The notes under the pieces were generated by a model. That model was not told the origin of the DNA and made no database searches. It worked only from the letters and a program-made list of their open reading frames with translations. A stretch of 50,147 nt of DNA from UBA3940 sp964506005 (GTDB lineage Bacteria > Chloroflexota > Anaerolineae > Aggregatilineales > UBA3940): contig CAZDLX010000005.1 of assembly GCA_964506005.1 (NCBI GenBank), positions 1 through 50,147 on the forward strand, in the 5' to 3' direction. The translations under genes and the position numbers were made by a program. Position 1 is the first letter of the stretch; every line of letters begins with the position of its first letter. Below, in pieces: positions 1 through 7,663 of this stretch.

Positions 1-1327
1 CATAGGGCGGCGAGTTGTGTCCCATCATGTCGAGAACATGACTGCCACTGACCGAGTAGGAGGCGATGCCAAGGGCATAGTAACCTGGCGTCTTGATGGT
101 GCCTACGACCTCCTCAGTCGGCGGCAAGTTGTACGCCGCTTGGTTGTTCTCGGAACCGCCTGCAGTGACCCATTTGGAGCCATCCCAGTACAGTACGTAC
201 AGGTCGTAGTCCTGATTCGTTGTCGGCCAGGCGTTCCAGCGTAGAACCTCGTAGAGAAAAGTGCCTGCCTGGAGATAGCCCAGCTCGTTGACTTCAGCAC
301 CGTTCGTATCGAACTCATGCCAATCATCGCCGTCTGTGTCCCGGAAGACGCCATCCCAGTGATACTGGGCCTGGTTGCCTGCCGCCTGAACGTACACCGT
401 GCCGTAGTTCGTGCGGGCGTTGTTCACGGCGTTTGACACCGGCCCCGTTCCGTCTCCGGCCTCGGTGTTATAGAAGCCCATCGACGACGAGATGATGTCG
501 TGGTCGTTTTGCGCCAGCGTGCTGATGTAAGACGCCATCTGTACTGCAGTGCTCGGCGAAGCGAACGTCAGCGATGCGCCAGGCGCCATGTCATAGATCA
601 CTTCGGCCACAGCGGTACCATGCCGGCTGGAGTTATCCAGCGTGCCGTAGGTACCAATGCTCGCCGGCAGCTCTCCCAGAGAGCGGGCAGTTGTGTAGTC
701 CTGGAAGCTGTCTAAGACGGCTATGTTCACGCCCTGCCCGGTAAACGACTGCGCGTGCCAGTTGTGAGCATTAGAGGCACTCACACCCTGGGAGGTAATG
801 GAACCCGCCAGAGCCGGCGCGCCAGCCGCGGGGACATCGTCGCCAAGAGGGAAGACCTCCGCAGGCCGCTCCACGATCACCACGCCGGGCAGTGCGCCAA
901 GCTGCGGGAGTGCAGGGACGGGTATCCACAGGTCAATCCACTGCTCGTAGTGCGCGGTGACCTCGCCGCCCAGCGACGGCAGCGCCTGGATGATGGCTTC
1001 GGCGCTGACTGTGCTGTCAGCGGTGACGCTCACCAGGATGCGCTCGCCATCCAGGCTGAATTCCTGGCTTATCAGCGGGCCTCCGGCTCCGCCACCCGGT
1101 GTCCCCCAGCGATCGTGGAGGTCGTCCACAGCGCTCGACAGGCCAGGACGGCCCGGCTGGCGAGCCGGAAGCTCGGCTATCGGCGCATCCGGCGGTGGGG
1201 GCGGCGGCGGCTCCTGGGCCTGCGCGGGCTGGATCGCCAGCACGAATACAAACAACAAGAACAGGATAATTGCCCAACGTGCAGCGGGACGTCGCTGCCT
1301 TTCAAAAATGCTGTTAGTGGCTTTCAT
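1..1327 (-). CDS. Secreted S8 (subtilisin-like) serine peptidase, 3' end cut by window edge
   Basis: The reading frame starts at the ATG at 1327 and runs off the left edge, so about 442 N-terminal residues are visible. A hydrophobic signal peptide ending near AQAQ is followed by a proline run. An I9-like prodomain region comes next, then the S8 catalytic domain. The catalytic Asp lies in IAVLDSF (DSF in place of the common DSG). The catalytic His lies in SRHGTAVAE. The oxyanion Asn lies in AAGNQ. The catalytic Ser motif would lie beyond the window, so activity cannot be confirmed here. The HGTAVAE...YDMAP arrangement is typical of a group of secreted bacterial S8 proteases. The start overlaps the end of the upstream lipoprotein gene by 14 bases, so the two are probably co-transcribed. 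Confidence 0.9.
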   Translation of the reverse strand, partial: MKATNSIFERQRRPAARWAIILFLLFVFVLAIQPAQAQEPPPPPPPDAPIAELPARQPGRPGLSSAVDDLHDRWGTPGGGAGGPLISQEFSLDGERILVSVTADSTVSAEAIIQALPSLGGEVTAHYEQWIDLWIPVPALPQLGALPGVVIVERPAEVFPLGDDVPAAGAPALAGSITSQGVSASNAHNWHAQSFTGQGVNIAVLDSFQDYTTARSLGELPASIGTYGTLDNSSRHGTAVAEVIYDMAPGASLTFASPSTAVQMASYISTLAQNDHDIISSSMGFYNTEAGDGTGPVSNAVNNARTNYGTVYVQAAGNQAQYHWDGVFRDTDGDDWHEFDTNGAEVNELGYLQAGTFLYEVLRWNAWPTTNQDYDLYVLYWDGSKWVTAGGSENNQAAYNLPPTEEVVGTIKTPGYYALGIASYSVSGSHVLDMMGHNSPPY

Positions 1328-1862
1328 CTTCTCTCTCGCTTGGAAGTGGTATAGCGACCGCCGGTTCTGTCACGTACTCAACGTACGGCAGGCCAGCCAG
1401 ATCATAGAGACGATCAACGGGCACCCAGACATCAAACAATGACTCATAGTTGGCTAGAATTTCACTATCGAGTGCTAACAGGTCGGCATTCACCTCCTCG
1501 ACTGGATACCCGTCTGAGACTTTTGCAGTCACGAGCACCCTGCTATCTTCGACCGGCAGCCCGCGATCTATCGCGTATTGCACAGCCGCATCCGGTGAGT
1601 CGTCCCACAGGCCACGCAGTGTTCGCAGAGCTTCGCTGACGGCCAGCCCTTCGCCTTGAGGATCGGTTTCCCTGGGCGGCGGCTGGACATCCTGATTCGC
1701 CGGAACGTCGGGGGTTTCCGGGGGGGCAGCCTGCGTATCCGCCGGCTCAGGCAAAGGAGTTGCGGGATCCTGGCTCGCAGCCTGGCTGCAACCCGCAAGA
1801 AAGCACAAGCTCGCCAGGCTGATTACGATTATCAACCAGCGTGTTAGGCTGCGCACCGTCAT
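1314..1862 (-). CDS. Lipoprotein resembling the prodomain of the adjacent S8 protease
   Basis: The protein has 182 residues from the ATG at 1862. I prefer this to an upstream in-frame ATG at 1958 because a lipoprotein signal begins right here: a basic N-terminus, a hydrophobic core, and the lipobox LAGC with Cys25. A Pro/Glu/Gln-rich linker follows. The C-terminal part (YESLFDVWVPVDRL, then LAGLPYVEYVTEP) is visibly similar to the pre-catalytic part of the next gene (YEQWIDLWIPVPAL, then LGALPGVVIVERP). It therefore looks like a free-standing, membrane-anchored version of the protease prodomain. A role as inhibitor or folding helper of the protease is inference. GGGAG lies just upstream of the ATG. 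The gene overlaps the protease start by 14 bases. Confidence 0.8.
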   Translation of the reverse strand: MTVRSLTRWLIIVISLASLCFLAGCSQAASQDPATPLPEPADTQAAPPETPDVPANQDVQPPPRETDPQGEGLAVSEALRTLRGLWDDSPDAAVQYAIDRGLPVEDSRVLVTAKVSDGYPVEEVNADLLALDSEILANYESLFDVWVPVDRLYDLAGLPYVEYVTEPAVAIPLPSEREDESH

Positions 1863-2233
1863 ACTCCCTGAACCGAAGGCTATTAAGGCACAATGGTTTG
1901 GCACCACGCCAGGCTTGGCGTTCCTCGCCGGGGCTTTCCGCCACCCCATCGAAGGCATCAGATTTGCACTGGCGCAAAGACCGGGATCCCACAGCGGTCT
2001 CGATGTGGGCAGTAGAATCAGCTAGTTGGCTATGTGGTTTGCTGCTTAACAGTCGAGGCGTCGATCAGCTTCCGGCACAGTGGGTTTCGTACGAGGTCCA
2101 TGGTAGTCCAACTGCGCAGAAATGTCTAGCTGCCTTAACGGCACACTGGAGAGTGCATGACAAAAGCTCAACGTACCGGCGGCAGGTGAGCAGGCCGCAG
2201 CTGTCGCGGCGAGGCAGGTCGTCGAAGGCGCGG
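1863..2233. other. Intergenic stretch without a recognisable gene
   Basis: These 371 bases lie between the 3' end of the methyltransferase gene and the start of the lipoprotein gene, both on the minus strand. I see no convincing coding region, RNA or repeat. A promoter for the lipoprotein/protease pair probably lies here, but no clear -35/-10 pair stood out. Confidence 0.4.
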
Positions 2234-2878
2234 CTATTTGTACAACTTCACATACATATCCCAGCCGTCCTGCAGGATAAACTCGTAACGGTAGCCGGCG
2301 AGAAACTCGGCAAACGTGTCCGGAGTCCAGGTGACGTAGTCCAGCGGGTGCGGCGGGCGATTCGTCACATCCGGCGTGGAGATAATCGCGAACTGCCGCA
2401 TCGAGGAGTGGATGGTCTCAAGCAGCCGCTGCGGTTCCGGGATGTGCTCGATCACCTCGTGGCACACGACGACGTCGTACATCTCGCCCGGTTGGATGTC
2501 CTCGAACGAGCGCACCTCAAGCCGCAGCTCGCCTGCCTCGTAGCGCCTCATCAGGCCGGTGCGCCCGACGCCGGCCCGCGCCAGCAGCCGGCGCGGGTGC
2601 CTCAACAGCCCCGGCCCGTAGATGCGGTACTCGGCGGCCCGCCGCCCCAGGCTGATCGCAAATTCGTTGGTGTCGATGCAGGTGACGTCGAGCCCGCGCC
2701 TGAACATCTGGAAGGCGATCAGGCCATCCCCACCGCCGATGTCCAGCGCCGTGCCGCTTCCCGGCAGGTGGCTGAGCACCATATCAACCCGGCTGCGATA
2801 GCCGTAGGTGTCGCGCCGGTACCAGGCCCAGTGGTACGCGCCGCGCTTCTGGTACTTGTCGAAGGTCTTGTCAGCCAT
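2234..2878 (-). CDS. Class I SAM-dependent methyltransferase
   Basis: This is a 214-residue Rossmann-fold methyltransferase. Motif I is TALDIGGGDGLIAF (about residues 43-56), the SAM-binding glycine loop. The acidic residue ending strand 2 is in VTCIDTN. The post-motif region CHEVIEHIPEPQRLL resembles the UbiG/Methyltransf_23 group. The substrate cannot be read from the sequence. It lies alone on the minus strand about 1 kb from the head of the polysaccharide locus, so a link to that pathway is only suggested. The length is normal for the family and nothing appears broken. Confidence 0.85.
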   Translation of the reverse strand: MADKTFDKYQKRGAYHWAWYRRDTYGYRSRVDMVLSHLPGSGTALDIGGGDGLIAFQMFRRGLDVTCIDTNEFAISLGRRAAEYRIYGPGLLRHPRRLLARAGVGRTGLMRRYEAGELRLEVRSFEDIQPGEMYDVVVCHEVIEHIPEPQRLLETIHSSMRQFAIISTPDVTNRPPHPLDYVTWTPDTFAEFLAGYRYEFILQDGWDMYVKLYK

Positions 2879-3354
2879 CGGTGTGCCTGTCTACATTGAA
2901 GAATCGCATGCCGAGTCTAGCCGGGCATGTCCGGCTACACCACCCGCTCCGGCACGTGAGCCTATTCCGGCGTGTGGTGGACTCTTGCAACCGCGATCAC
3001 ATGCAGCTTGAGGACTTCCAGGAGGCGCGGTCGGAGTGCCGCATCTCGCTCCGTATGTGGCGAGCAAGTTCGCGCTGACGGGCTTCTCAGACGCCCTGCG
3101 CGCCGAGCTGGCCAACAACGGTATCGCGGTAAGAACCGTCATCCCCGGGCTCATGCGCACAGGATCGCACGTGAATGCCTGCTTCGAGGGCACGGGCCGA
3201 TCGCCATGACTGAATTGCCGGGCCAAGCGGAGAAAACACACACCACAGGCGGGGCCGTCCAGGTCCCGCGTTGCGTATAGGACCGCAGTACCAGGGCGCG
3301 TAAGTTGATTTATGAAAGGTTCATGAATTCTTTCCCGCGCGGTGTCCAGACCCC
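2879..3354. other. Gene-poor region containing a dehydrogenase remnant
   Basis: This lies between the divergent methyltransferase and the promoter at 3355. Apart from the short-chain dehydrogenase fragment at 3012-3209, I see no intact coding region. It looks like decayed DNA at the boundary of the polysaccharide locus. Confidence 0.5.
3012..3209 (+). pseudogene. C-terminal fragment of a short-chain dehydrogenase/reductase
   Basis: One plus-strand frame reads GVPHLAPYVASKFALTGFSD, then ALRAELANNGIAVRTVIPG and LMRTGSHVNACFEG, ending at a TGA at 3207. This is the classical SDR active-site helix with YxxxK (YVASK), followed by the PG motif after strand 6. An in-frame stop just upstream (3009-3011) and the missing Rossmann N-terminus show the gene is truncated. 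About 60 codons survive with little decay, so the loss is probably fairly recent. I see no start codon or ribosome-binding site. Confidence 0.75.
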
Positions 3355-3383
3355 TTGACAACCCCTTGCTTCCTGAATATGCT
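3355..3383 (+). promoter_or_regulatory. Sigma70-type promoter upstream of the polysaccharide locus
   Basis: TTGACA (3355-3360) and TATGCT (3378-3383) are separated by 17 bases. The first plus-strand gene begins at 3910, so the leader would be about 520 bases if this promoter drives it. This is a sequence match only. Confidence 0.5.
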
Positions 3384-3909
3384 GATTAATGCGATGATTT
3401 AAGTATGAATTAAGGAAGTGTCGTCGGCGTTGGTCGGGCGCCTGACGGTACCGATGTAATCCGACCGAGAAGGAGATCTTACGTAAGCAGGTCGGCTGGC
3501 TGGCTCGTCGGTATTGGCGGATGATCTCAACACCAATTTCACGTATCCATGTAATTCTGGTTACTCACGAGTGTACCGAGTAGACGCACAACCGATCAGT
3601 GGTAGTGTCCTAGGAACAGCGGCACTGGTATCATCTCTCGTTCTGTCGTGAATATCCGACTACGAGCACGTTGACCTCCCGCGATCGTACACCTCCGCAA
3701 CATTCCTGGGGCGCGACCATCCATAACGTCAAACGTCAACTCAATAGGCCTGAGCTGTATGTCGAGCAACAACGACATGGCAGTTAGTTAAGCCTACTTT
3801 CGTTACATGTAGCTGTTCCGGTATCTAGCTGTGTTGTAGCGCCTGGCTGCTGTGCCGTGGGCGATTTCATTCGTTAAACCGTTATTGGTGCGCGCCGCTG
3901 GGGGATGAG
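3384..3909 (+). other. Long non-coding leader before the GGDEF-like gene
   Basis: About 520 bases of visibly lower GC than the genes around it, with no convincing reading frame. A self-complementary pair CCGACC...GGTCGG lies around 3460-3512, next to AAGGAGAT, which has no start codon at a suitable distance. I do not recognise a known riboswitch. The last bases, GGGGGATGAG, are the ribosome-binding site of the gene at 3910. Confidence 0.35.
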
Positions 3910-4785
3910 ATGTTTAAATTACGGTTGCTCGTTGCACTCACCATCTGGTGGCTGTTCCTGTTCTTTAACGTCGAACGTATGGACTCGACGCTCAACCTCA
4001 CACCGGTGGTCTACGTCCTCGTCCCGGTCGCCGCCGTCATGACGGTCCTCATCAAGCAGATCTCGACGAAGAACGCCCTCTATACAATCGCCCCTGCCCT
4101 GATCGTGTACGCCGTCATGAAGCGGCTGCTCGGCTTCACCCTGCTGGAGCGTTCGCTCGCCGTGACCTTCACCGAGATGACGAGCATCGTCATCACGCTG
4201 CTGCTCGTGCGCGAGGTGCTCATCGCCCTTCAGGACTTCGAAGACACCATCGACCACATCACGTTCCGGCAGCTCGGGCTGCCACCCCGCGTATACGAGT
4301 CGCCTGACGCCGAGGATCTGTACCGCGAGGTGAAGCGCAGCCGCCGCTTCCAGCACCCGCTGTCGCTGCTCGTCATCAAGCCCCAGCTGGACGCCAGCAG
4401 CGTCCGCTTGAATGACCTCATGCTGGACCTCCAGCGGGCGATGTCCGCGCGCTACTTTCAAGCGCGGTTAGTCAAGTTTCTATCGGAGGAGCTGCGAGAT
4501 ACGGATCTCGTCGCCATAGACGGCGACGATTTTGTTGTGCTACTCCCCGAGACCTCCGAGCAGGACGCCAGCGACATCCTGGGGCGGCTCGGCCGCCAGG
4601 CGTACCACGAACTCGGCATCGATCTCACCGCCGGGCTGGCGTCTTTTCCCGATCAGGCATTGACCTTCACCGCCCTCATGGAAGCTGCCCGCCGCAACAT
4701 CGGGGAGACCGAGAACGCGCTGATGTCAGCTTCGACGATCAACCGCCGGTCGCCGGCGCCTCGCGCGCGGCGTGCGGAAACCTAG
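3910..4785 (+). CDS. Membrane protein with degenerate GGDEF domain (PelD-like architecture)
   Basis: This 291-residue protein has four predicted membrane segments (about 5-19, 33-48, 57-74, 91-108) followed by a GGDEF-fold domain (about 135-280). The signature loop reads DGDDF (204-208) in place of GGDEF/GGEEF, so cyclase activity is unlikely. An RxxD (RDTD, 196-199) stands where the inhibitory c-di-GMP site lies in GGDEF proteins, one residue closer than usual. The C-terminal AGLASFPDQ matches the end of the GGDEF fold. Membrane helices plus an inactive GGDEF with RxxD recall PelD, the c-di-GMP receptor of Pel polysaccharide export. PelD also has a GAF domain, which I do not see here. Start chosen after GGGGGATGAG. 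It sits 51 bases before the receiver-transferase gene, probably in one operon. A c-di-GMP sensor role is inference. Confidence 0.75.
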   Translation: MFKLRLLVALTIWWLFLFFNVERMDSTLNLTPVVYVLVPVAAVMTVLIKQISTKNALYTIAPALIVYAVMKRLLGFTLLERSLAVTFTEMTSIVITLLLVREVLIALQDFEDTIDHITFRQLGLPPRVYESPDAEDLYREVKRSRRFQHPLSLLVIKPQLDASSVRLNDLMLDLQRAMSARYFQARLVKFLSEELRDTDLVAIDGDDFVVLLPETSEQDASDILGRLGRQAYHELGIDLTAGLASFPDQALTFTALMEAARRNIGETENALMSASTINRRSPAPRARRAET

Positions 4786-4836
4786 AGCCGGTCGCCCAAC
4801 CCGCGCCCGCTTCACCTGGTTTTCTGGAGGTCAGAG

Positions 4837-5895
4837 ATGAACCGAGTCCTGGTCGTCGAAGACGACCCAATTATCAGCCTGCAGCTTGAGATGCTGCTCA
4901 CCAACCGCGGCTACGCGACGCGCTGCGTCGGTAATGGCTTTACGGCTCTGGAGGCGGCTGAGAGCTGGCAGCCCGACGTCGTGCTGCTCGACATCATGCT
5001 GCCGGGCCTCAGCGGATTCGACGTGCTGGAGCGCATTCGCGAAAACGACGCGCTGGTGCTGACTCCGGTAATCCTTGTCTCGGCCCTGGGAGATATCCAC
5101 GAGAAGACACGGGGATTCGAGTGCGGCGCGGACGACTACATTGTGAAGCCGTTCAACTCGGCGGACCTCTGCCTGAGGCTGGAGGCTCACCTGAGGCGGC
5201 GCAGCCAGATCGCCGCAGCCCAGGCTTCGCAGCGCGTCGAGATGCCGTCGCTCTCGCCCCTTCTCGTCAAGCGGCAGCGCAGCGGCATCTTCCGCCGGGG
5301 CTACCAGGTGAGCAAACGTCTCTTCGACCTGACCGTGTGTCTGCTCACCCTGCCTCTGACGCTGCCGCTCATGCTGCTGATCGCCGGTCTGGTGAAGCTC
5401 GATTCGCCCGGCCCGGTCATCTTCAGGCAGCAGCGCACCGGCATGGGCGGCCGCCGGTTCACCATGTACAAGTTCCGCACCATGCTCCAGAACGCCGACG
5501 AGATCAAGGAAGCGTACGCGCACCTCAACCAGCTCACCTGGCCGGATTTCAAGATCCCTGACGACCCGCGCGTCACCCCGCTCGGCAAGATTCTGCGCAA
5601 GACGAGCCTCGACGAGCTGCCACAGATCTTCAATGTGATCAAGGGCGACATGAGCCTCGTCGGGCCCCGGCCCACGTCTTTCGCAGCGGACACCTACGAG
5701 CTGTGGCAGACGGAACGGCTCGAGGTGCGGCCCGGCCTCACCGGGTTGTGGCAGATCAACGGGCGCGCGGATACCGACTTCCGCGAGCGGACCGAGCTCG
5801 ACATCGAGTACATCGAGCGGCAGAGCTGGGCGCTCGACCTCAACATTCTATTCTCGACCGCCGCAGCAGTCCTGACGGGCCGCGGCTCCTATTAG
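4837..5895 (+). CDS. Response-regulator receiver domain fused to initiating sugar-phosphate transferase
   Basis: This is one 352-residue chain with two domains. Residues 1-120 are a complete receiver domain: acidic pair D9/D10, phosphoacceptor D52 in LLDIMLP, S82, and K104 in VKPF. Residues 160-352 are a bacterial sugar transferase (WcaJ/PglC type, PF02397). It has KRLFDL and a hydrophobic membrane helix at 160-186, then DSPGPVIF, YKFRTM (211-216), LDELPQ with the DE dyad at 259-260, and SLVGPRP (273-279). Such enzymes transfer a sugar phosphate from a nucleotide sugar to a polyprenyl phosphate and so start each repeat unit. The usual multi-helix N-terminus of WcaJ is replaced by the receiver, joined by a linker of about 40 residues. 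Both active sites look intact. Control of the transferase by receiver phosphorylation is inference. Confidence 0.92.
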   Translation: MNRVLVVEDDPIISLQLEMLLTNRGYATRCVGNGFTALEAAESWQPDVVLLDIMLPGLSGFDVLERIRENDALVLTPVILVSALGDIHEKTRGFECGADDYIVKPFNSADLCLRLEAHLRRRSQIAAAQASQRVEMPSLSPLLVKRQRSGIFRRGYQVSKRLFDLTVCLLTLPLTLPLMLLIAGLVKLDSPGPVIFRQQRTGMGGRRFTMYKFRTMLQNADEIKEAYAHLNQLTWPDFKIPDDPRVTPLGKILRKTSLDELPQIFNVIKGDMSLVGPRPTSFAADTYELWQTERLEVRPGLTGLWQINGRADTDFRERTELDIEYIERQSWALDLNILFSTAAAVLTGRGSY

Positions 5896-5922
5896 ACGAG
5901 GCACCGAGGTGCGGGCACTCAT

Positions 5923-5941
5923 GGGGACGGAGGACGTCCCC
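5923..5941 (+). other. GC-rich hairpin between transferase and co-polymerase genes
   Basis: GGGGAC (5923-5928) can pair with GTCCCC (5936-5941) across a 7-base loop. There is no clear U run afterwards, so it may be a weak terminator or an mRNA-processing or stability element rather than a strong stop. Confidence 0.3.
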
Positions 5942-6022
5942 ACTTAGTTGGCGCATGGCACGCGCCTGAAATGTGCGATTAAGCGCAGGCAGCACTCATT
6001 GATGTAAACGGGAAGGTATCAC

Positions 6023-7663
6023 GTGGAGCAGAAATATCTCAGGGCCCTGTGGCAGTGGTTATGGCTGATCGTACTGGTAGCGGCTGTCGCCGGTATAGGA
6101 ACCTACTGGATGGCACGCAATGCGCCTTCGACGTATGAGGCCGAGGCGCGCCTGATCGTCGGGCCGGGGCTTGACAGCCCGGTGCTGGACCTCGACACGC
6201 TGCGCACGAGCGGCCAGTTAATCCACGTCTACGCAAACGTAGCGCAGACGCCGTCGTTCCAGCAGGAGATTATCGGGCGGCTCACCCTCCAGATGAGTGA
6301 GGCGCAGCTCGCCGCGGCGATGGACGTGATCCCGTTCCCCGAGAGCCAGGTACTCGTGCTGCGCGTCGAGCACTCCGACCCGCAGATGGCCATCGCGATT
6401 GTCAACGCGGCGGCGACGATGCTGATGGAGCGCAGCCCGACGAGCGAGGACGGCACCGCCGTCGCGCTGATGGAGCAGATCACCGACCAGGCCGAGGATC
6501 TTGAAGATGACATCGCCGCCAGCAAACAGCTGATCCGGGAGCTTGAGGCGGAGCTTGCCACCGTCCGCACAGTCGCCCAGCAGGACTTTCTCGCCGCGCG
6601 GCTCATCGAGGAGCGGCGCTTCGTGACGGACAGCAACCGCGCTCTGAACGACCTGTATGCGCTGATGCGCGAGCCCGTCACCAACCAGATCCGGTTCCTG
6701 GAGCCGGCCCAGAGCGCCCAGCTCATCGACTCCGCGGTCAACCTCAAGGTGATGATCGGGGCGATGGCGGGCGTGATCGCGACGGTGATCCCGATCTTGG
6801 GCATCGCCTACTACACCGATCCCATCTACACGCCCCACAACATCGAGCAGGCGGCGGGCAAGCCGGTCCTGGGGGCGCTGGCGCAGCCTCCGCTTCACCG
6901 GCGCGCAGGTGGGCGCGATGGCGATGAGCCGGGTGCAGCGTTCTCGGGCAGCCGCGCGGCGGAAGCCTACCTCGCCGTCGCAGCCAAGCTCAAGCACATC
7001 GCCGACCGCACCTACCTGCAAACCATTCTGGTGACGAGCGGGCGCAGCAAACGGCCCGCTCTTGTCGGCGAGGTGGCGGCGAACCTGGCGGTCGCGCTGG
7101 CAAAGGCGGGGGAGGAAGTGCTGCTCGTCGATGTCCAGCCCCAGAGCACGCTCGCCTGCGCTTTGCTGGAGAAACAGGAAGGAGAACCCGCCGAACACGA
7201 CGACCAGCCTGGCAGCCTTAACATAGAGACGGTGAGCTGGCTGCCGAAGCTCTCCGTTGGCAGGCTGAAGGAAGAGGGAGGCGAGTCCCCGGTAAGCCGC
7301 CTGCAGCACGAGCTTGATGGTCTCAAGCTCAGGTCGGCGCTGGTGATCGTGGCGGCCCCCCCGCTGGGCATGTCCTCGGATGGCCTGTTCGCAGCGCCGC
7401 TCTGTGACGGCGTCGTGCTGGTCGCCGAGAGTGGGGTGCGGCGCGATTACGTCCGCCAGGCAGCCGCGGAAGTGGCCGCGGTAGGCGGCGAGATACTCGG
7501 CTGCATCCTGGTCCAGAACCGGGCCCGCCAGTTCGACCTGAACCGGATCGTCTCCGGCTGGCAGGAGGCGCTCGCCGCGGTGCGCGCCATGATTGACAGC
7601 CGCATGGCCAACATTCCACCCAGCGTGAATCCAGGGGATGAAGAAGTAGCACTCCATGACTGA
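6023..7663 (+). CDS. Wzz-type polysaccharide co-polymerase with eroded tyrosine-kinase domain
   Basis: The protein has 546 residues, starting at a GTG after GGAAGG. It has a Wzz-fold chain-length domain with membrane helices near 13-30 and 243-263 and a coiled-coil-prone part (about 150-215). A cytoplasmic domain (about 310-530) is related to BY-kinases. Its nucleotide site is lost. Where Walker A should stand, after ILVTSG, the chain reads RSKRPALVGE with no GK(S/T). The A' motif is VLLVDVQ. The Walker B region is LVIVAAPP, with no Asp before the PP. The fold is kept (NLAVALAKAG, SGVRRDYVRQ). It is therefore probably a pseudokinase that sets chain length and may partner an active kinase such as the one at 28429. 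Its stop overlaps the flippase start by 8 bases. Confidence 0.85.
   Translation: MEQKYLRALWQWLWLIVLVAAVAGIGTYWMARNAPSTYEAEARLIVGPGLDSPVLDLDTLRTSGQLIHVYANVAQTPSFQQEIIGRLTLQMSEAQLAAAMDVIPFPESQVLVLRVEHSDPQMAIAIVNAAATMLMERSPTSEDGTAVALMEQITDQAEDLEDDIAASKQLIRELEAELATVRTVAQQDFLAARLIEERRFVTDSNRALNDLYALMREPVTNQIRFLEPAQSAQLIDSAVNLKVMIGAMAGVIATVIPILGIAYYTDPIYTPHNIEQAAGKPVLGALAQPPLHRRAGGRDGDEPGAAFSGSRAAEAYLAVAAKLKHIADRTYLQTILVTSGRSKRPALVGEVAANLAVALAKAGEEVLLVDVQPQSTLACALLEKQEGEPAEHDDQPGSLNIETVSWLPKLSVGRLKEEGGESPVSRLQHELDGLKLRSALVIVAAPPLGMSSDGLFAAPLCDGVVLVAESGVRRDYVRQAAAEVAAVGGEILGCILVQNRARQFDLNRIVSGWQEALAAVRAMIDSRMANIPPSVNPGDEEVALHD

Noticed and set aside
3596..3778. 60-codon minus-strand frame in the leader region
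   Set aside because: No ribosome-binding site, no recognisable motif, and composition unlike the surrounding genes.
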